A DNA stretch of 8,140 nt from Candidatus Yonathbacteria bacterium RIFCSPHIGHO2_01_FULL_51_10 (lineage in GTDB: Bacteria; Patescibacteriota; Minisyncoccia; Phycocordibacterales; UBA1539_B), in NCBI GenBank assembly GCA_001823505.1, contig MHUS01000019.1, positions 1 to 8,140 on the forward strand, read 5' to 3'. The position numbers and the translations under genes were made by a program. Positions 5,796 to 8,140 of this stretch are shown one piece after another; the first letter of the stretch is position 1, and every line of letters starts with the position of its first letter. A model generated the notes under the pieces. The model had not been told where the DNA came from. It worked only from the letters and a program-made list of their open reading frames with translations, and did no database searches.

Positions 5796-6797
5796 TTAAA
5801 CACCATTCCGAGAACCTCCTCCTCTCCTCTTAAGAACTTCAAGAGCAAGCCCCGGGAGAGCACCCTGCTGTACCCCCTTCGGCCTCCGCCTCTGGTCATC
5901 GAAGTCCCATCTTCCCTTCCTGTGATACAACGCGGTTGAGGCATGATTCCCTGAACATTCACTTGCCAGCGGACAAACCTGTTCAATACCACTCACTCGA
6001 TGACATTGCCAGCATCCTTTACTTCCCAAGAACCAGAACGCGTGGGCTGCGTCAAAAGGATTTATTCCCATATCACGACATGCTTCCCAGAGAGCAGTCC
6101 GGAGAACTTCCGCCAACGTATACGCCGCATCAACAATTCCACTCCCCGTAACTATTCCAAGAGTGATACAGATGCGTTGCACATGGAGATCGACAGGAAA
6201 TACTCCTTCAAGGCAAGGGACCAGCTCGAGCTCCTCATAAAATAGTGCGAGAAGGCTCAGAAGCTTTGGACCAAACCCTGAAAGAAGCTTCTTCCCGCCT
6301 TTCATCTGTATCGATCGATACACTTCATCGATACTTTTTCTCCCCAAAAAGATATTGAGTGGGTCACCCCCAAAGCGTCGCCCAAGACCTCCGGCGCATA
6401 CGATCCATCGCGATGCTCCTTGATTAGGGTGGATATACCCAACATCCTTGAGTAACGCTTGAACTTCAGACAACTCCATCACCCCTGCTACCTGGGGGTC
6501 AAAGAGGACTGGTTGCTCTTTGTAAAGTCGAACCATCTGTCGAAATACTGCATCTGATTCGGATCGTATGGTAAGAACCGTCGTGAAGAAGAGGAATAAC
6601 CGATGTTCGAGTGACCCAGCCACTACTCCCCGCGGAATACCCCAATGTTGCGGAGCTGAACCGTTGTGTGCGTGAAATTCAGTGTAGAGATATTTTTTGC
6701 TGAGATACGCATCCACGAGTTGCCGAAGTACTTCATGTAGGCGATCGTGGTGTACAGTAACTGCTGCTTTCTCAGGCCGCAATGCTTTTGTGACCAT
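5796..6797 (-). CDS. HhH-GPD superfamily DNA glycosylase/AP-lyase-like protein
   Basis: The 333-residue protein resembles the endonuclease III/OGG base-excision fold. The helix-hairpin-helix is LLSGFGPKLLS (171-181), with K178 where bifunctional glycosylases have the Schiff-base lysine; FPVDLHVQRI (200-209) carries D203 at the catalytic aspartate position. A helical segment with TTVLTIRSESD (72-82) and VGYIHPNQGASRWI (119-132) precedes them. FWFLGSKGC (254-262) opens a cluster C262-x2-C265-x9-C275-x5-C281, unlike the C-x6-C-x2-C-x5-C of Nth/MutY, so iron-sulfur or zinc binding is possible but unproven. The last 50 residues are basic and Gly-rich. K178 and D203 lie 25 residues apart, against 18 in E. 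coli Nth, so a small insertion is present. I chose the ATG 5 nt after a perfect AAGGAGGT. The gene has its own promoter and terminator. Substrate unknown. Confidence 0.7.
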   Translation of the reverse strand: MVTKALRPEKAAVTVHHDRLHEVLRQLVDAYLSKKYLYTEFHAHNGSAPQHWGIPRGVVAGSLEHRLFLFFTTVLTIRSESDAVFRQMVRLYKEQPVLFDPQVAGVMELSEVQALLKDVGYIHPNQGASRWIVCAGGLGRRFGGDPLNIFLGRKSIDEVYRSIQMKGGKKLLSGFGPKLLSLLALFYEELELVPCLEGVFPVDLHVQRICITLGIVTGSGIVDAAYTLAEVLRTALWEACRDMGINPFDAAHAFWFLGSKGCWQCHRVSGIEQVCPLASECSGNHASTALYHRKGRWDFDDQRRRPKGVQQGALPGLALEVLKRRGGGSRNGV

Positions 6798-6802
6798 ACA
6801 AC

Positions 6803-6810
6803 ACCTCCTT
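6803..6810 (-). promoter_or_regulatory. Consensus Shine-Dalgarno of the glycosylase-like gene
   Basis: AAGGAGGT on the minus strand ends 5 nt before the ATG at 6797. It settles the start codon against an in-frame GTG 15 codons upstream (6842), which would lie at or before the predicted transcription start. It is far stronger than any site before the ribosomal genes in this window. Confidence 0.85.
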
Positions 6811-6832
6811 CCTCGATATTGAGTCTGCACGA

Positions 6833-6861
6833 ACACTACCAATCCTACCTTGGTGTGTCAA
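6833..6861 (-). promoter_or_regulatory. Promoter of the glycosylase-like gene
   Basis: The minus strand has a consensus TTGACA (6861-6856), a 17-nt spacer and TAGTGT (6838-6833) preceded by TGG (extended -10). The -35 begins 2 nt after the U-tract of the terminator upstream. Confidence 0.75.
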
Positions 6862-6863
6862 GG

Positions 6864-6898
6864 AAAAACCGGCAACCCCATCCTTGGAGTGCCGGTTT
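6864..6898 (-). terminator. Intrinsic terminator between the two inserted genes
   Basis: A perfect 9-bp stem, AAACCGGCA with TGCCGGTTT (6866-6874 with 6890-6898), has a 15-nt loop and a five-T tract (6868-6864) on the minus strand. It starts inside the TGA stop (6900-6898) of the frame that probably is the true end of the upstream gene. Confidence 0.85.
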
Positions 6899-7060
6899 CA
6901 AAACGGTATATCATCAGTACCATTCAAGCGTACCAAACGAGACCCGGGAAGATGCAGTGGGTCTTCGTGATCGGCAAGCATATCTTTTGGGGTAAGGTAA
7001 AACGATAACAACTCATGCCCTGCACGCTGAATCGCGTTCGCTGATCGCTCCATCCCCCCC
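6898..7060 (-). other. Probable frameshifted 3' end of the unidentified gene
   Basis: A run of seven G on the minus strand (7060-7054) lies near the end of the 310-codon frame. If it were six G, the protein would continue after RGG (295-297) for 51 more residues, including MERSANAIQRAGHELLSFYL, and end in NGTDDIPF, giving 348 residues. That frame's stop overlaps the terminator hairpin, whereas the uncorrected stop leaves a 112-nt gap. Read as it stands, the tail after the run is 13 residues (DGAISERDSACRA). A sequencing or assembly error, a real mutation or programmed slippage could each explain it. Confidence 0.6.
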
Positions 7061-7945
7061 TCGATACTCTGCGCGGTAGGTGAATGGCTTACACCATACA
7101 TAGCAATCGGTGAACTTCGGTATACCCTCCAAAGCAAGTAACGTTCCCCACTCCTCAATGCGTGTCTTCGAGACGCCGAGCGTTGTGAGCACCCGTGCAT
7201 AAAGATCACTGCACCCCATCTCTGCAATGTGTCTTTGAACAATGTGGTGGTGATGGGGAAGCAAGTTTCGGTGCGCAAGGAACTCGAGTACTGCCCGTAC
7301 GCCGGTCCGTTCTTTGCGCATCATCTTTCGCCATTCTCGATCACTTTCCATTGCAAACGCAAGATGCTCAAAAGGCTTGAGCCGCTTGGCGATCCACTCC
7401 GCCGCTCTTTGCATATCCTGAATAAGCGGGTTACTCCGCAGAGCAAGTTCAGACTGAAGAACCGCCGCAAGAAGCACTTTGTCTTCTTGCGAAACCGTGA
7501 ACGTAACACCACTAATGAAGCGCCGCTTATCGGTCTCAAACGTAGCACGTTTCCAATCTCGCATGCGCCATGCATCATGCATAACCGCCGAGAGGATTTG
7601 ATCCCACCCAAGACAGAGCGCTTCTTTCGTGAGTGGTACAAATCGTTGCCGTGCACTTGTCTCATGCCATACCCCATCGCCAGAAAGCAACCGTGCGCGG
7701 TGATATGGTCGAGAATATTTTCTGCCGATCTCAAACAACACGGTACGCTCGTACGAAACATCGCCACAACGCGCGCTCCCCACGACCGCAAACACCTCCA
7801 TGGATGGCACTGCATTTTCACGAACATCAATAACCTTCGCACCGTCTGTCACCACCACGTAACGTGCCCCATTGAGGACGCGCTCGGCCTGCGCAGAAGC
7901 GATCCGTTGCATTCGTCGGATGTCCGCGTTTGTCGTATGTTTCAT
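7013..7945 (-). CDS. Unidentified protein, probably frameshifted near its end
   Basis: I do not recognise this 310-residue product. Residues 26-40 (GARYVVVTDGAKVID) suggest a beta strand, the middle is mixed and charged, and about 155-275 looks helical with many Arg, Lys and His, including HHHH at 231-234. No signal peptide or membrane segment is seen. The start ATG is 6 nt after GAGGAGGT, a strong ribosome site. The gene has its own promoter (7975-8002) and is followed by a terminator at 6864-6898. A G7 run at 7060-7054 probably shifts the true frame, which would extend the protein to 348 residues ending DDIPF. It sits between rplE and a glycosylase-like gene with a similar promoter design, so a joint role in DNA repair is possible, but this is only inference. 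Confidence 0.7.
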   Translation of the reverse strand: MKHTTNADIRRMQRIASAQAERVLNGARYVVVTDGAKVIDVRENAVPSMEVFAVVGSARCGDVSYERTVLFEIGRKYSRPYHRARLLSGDGVWHETSARQRFVPLTKEALCLGWDQILSAVMHDAWRMRDWKRATFETDKRRFISGVTFTVSQEDKVLLAAVLQSELALRSNPLIQDMQRAAEWIAKRLKPFEHLAFAMESDREWRKMMRKERTGVRAVLEFLAHRNLLPHHHHIVQRHIAEMGCSDLYARVLTTLGVSKTRIEEWGTLLALEGIPKFTDCYVWCKPFTYRAEYRGGDGAISERDSACRA

Positions 7946-7951
7946 AGAATG

Positions 7952-7959
7952 ACCTCCTC
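7952..7959 (-). promoter_or_regulatory. Strong Shine-Dalgarno of the unidentified gene
   Basis: GAGGAGGT on the minus strand ends 6 nt before the ATG at 7945. It fixes the start and differs sharply from the weak or missing sites of the ribosomal genes. Confidence 0.85.
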
Positions 7960-7974
7960 ATTGAGTCTCTCCAG

Positions 7975-8002
7975 AGAGTACACCGCCTGCCAATTTTTGC
8001 AA
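7975..8002 (-). promoter_or_regulatory. Predicted promoter of the unidentified gene
   Basis: The minus strand has TTGCAA (8002-7997), a 16-nt spacer and TACTCT (7980-7975). The matches are weaker than in the other two junctions, but the element occupies the same place, directly after a terminator U-tract and ahead of the same AGACTCAAT leader motif. Confidence 0.5.
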
Positions 8003-8004
8003 GG

Positions 8005-8037
8005 AAAAACCCCGCAACACCATGGTTCCGAGGTTTT
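8005..8037 (-). terminator. Intrinsic terminator after rplE
   Basis: AAAACCTCG pairs with CGGGGTTTT on the minus strand (8037-8029 with 8014-8006), a 9-bp stem with one U-G pair, a 14-nt loop and five T (8009-8005). The U-G pair forms only in minus-strand RNA, which supports that direction. It would stop transcription from the upstream ribosomal genes 24 nt after the rplE stop. Confidence 0.7.
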
Positions 8038-8061
8038 ACCAAATACTGAAAACTAAGTGAC

Positions 8062-8140
8062 CTACACCTTCTTGAACGGAATACCGATGTTCTCGAAGAA
8101 TGCGAGGGCTTCGGGCTTTGACTTAGCTGTGGTGACGATC
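8062..8140 (-). CDS. rplE: 50S ribosomal protein L5 (uL5), C-terminal end only
   Basis: L5 binds 5S rRNA in the central protuberance of the 50S subunit. Only the last 25 codons are in the window; the start lies beyond position 8140. The residues IVTTAKSKPEALAFF, then GIPFKK and V, match the usual L5 C-terminus (TTA at the strand before the last helix, then PF-K near the end). In most bacteria rpsZ/rpsN follows directly; here about 2.5 kb of unrelated genes come first, and a terminator follows the stop. Confidence 0.85.
   Translation of the reverse strand, partial: IVTTAKSKPEALAFFENIGIPFKKV

Noticed and set aside
5792..5992. Alternative minus-strand frame at the end of the glycosylase-like gene, ending EEEVLGMVFN
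   Set aside because: It also stops next to the terminator, so a second frameshift was considered. There is no long homopolymer comparable to the G7 run, and the annotated frame keeps the complete cysteine cluster and ends 2 nt before the hairpin, so no shift is needed.
7013..7945. Possible SSB identity of the unidentified gene because of the DDIPF ending
   Set aside because: The protein is about twice the length of SSB and shows no recognisable OB-fold SSB core, so only the tip resembles SSB.
5756..8037. The three hairpin repeats as transposon ends or a CRISPR-like array
   Set aside because: Stem sequences differ between junctions, no transposase or target duplication is seen, and each hairpin has a U-tract in the right place for a terminator.
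7229..8056. Open frame of 275 codons on the plus strand over the unidentified gene
   Set aside because: It crosses the minus-strand promoter, Shine-Dalgarno and terminator, lacks its own ribosome site, and the minus-strand gene has full expression signals.

Overview
The window is a bacterial spc-type ribosomal protein locus read entirely on the minus strand. In transcription order (high to low coordinates) it holds: the last 25 codons of rplE (L5); two non-ribosomal genes, each with its own promoter and terminator; then rpsZ/rpsN (zinc-type S14), rpsH (S8), rplF (L6), rplR (L18), rpsE (S5), rplO (L15), secY, adk and map; and finally a promoter and the first codons of another gene at the left edge. 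No tRNA, rRNA, CRISPR array or insertion sequence is visible.

Organism. rpsE is followed by rplO with a 10-nt gap, so rpmD (L30) is absent from its usual place. Together with a short adenylate kinase, low-complexity extensions on S5 and very tight packing, this points to a Candidate Phyla Radiation (Patescibacteria) genome, probably Parcubacteria-like. That assignment is inference; L30 loss is a known trait of the group.

Layout. The ribosomal genes from S14 to L15 are packed with overlaps or gaps of about 5-11 nt and mostly lack Shine-Dalgarno sequences, which suggests coupled translation. The secY-adk gap holds a hairpin and an extended -10 element placed so that adk could be leaderless. 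map overlaps adk by ATGA and is followed by a strong terminator.

The unusual part is about 5584-8061, where rplE and rpsZ, normally adjacent, are split by two independent transcription units. The first (7945 down to 7013, probably to 6898) encodes an unrecognised protein that seems frameshifted at a run of seven G; its restored C-terminus would be DDIPF, like the tip of bacterial SSB. The second (6797 down to 5796) looks like a HhH-GPD DNA glycosylase/AP-lyase with the helix-hairpin-helix lysine, the catalytic aspartate and a four-cysteine cluster of non-standard spacing. All three junctions share one design: a hairpin terminator whose U-tract runs almost directly into the -35 of the next promoter. 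Both inserted genes have near-perfect Shine-Dalgarno sites, unlike the ribosomal genes around them. The S14 unit restarts from its own promoter with a 143-nt structured leader that could act as an attenuator or a ribosome-site switch. A small DNA-repair-like cassette embedded in the ribosomal operon is the best candidate for something undescribed.
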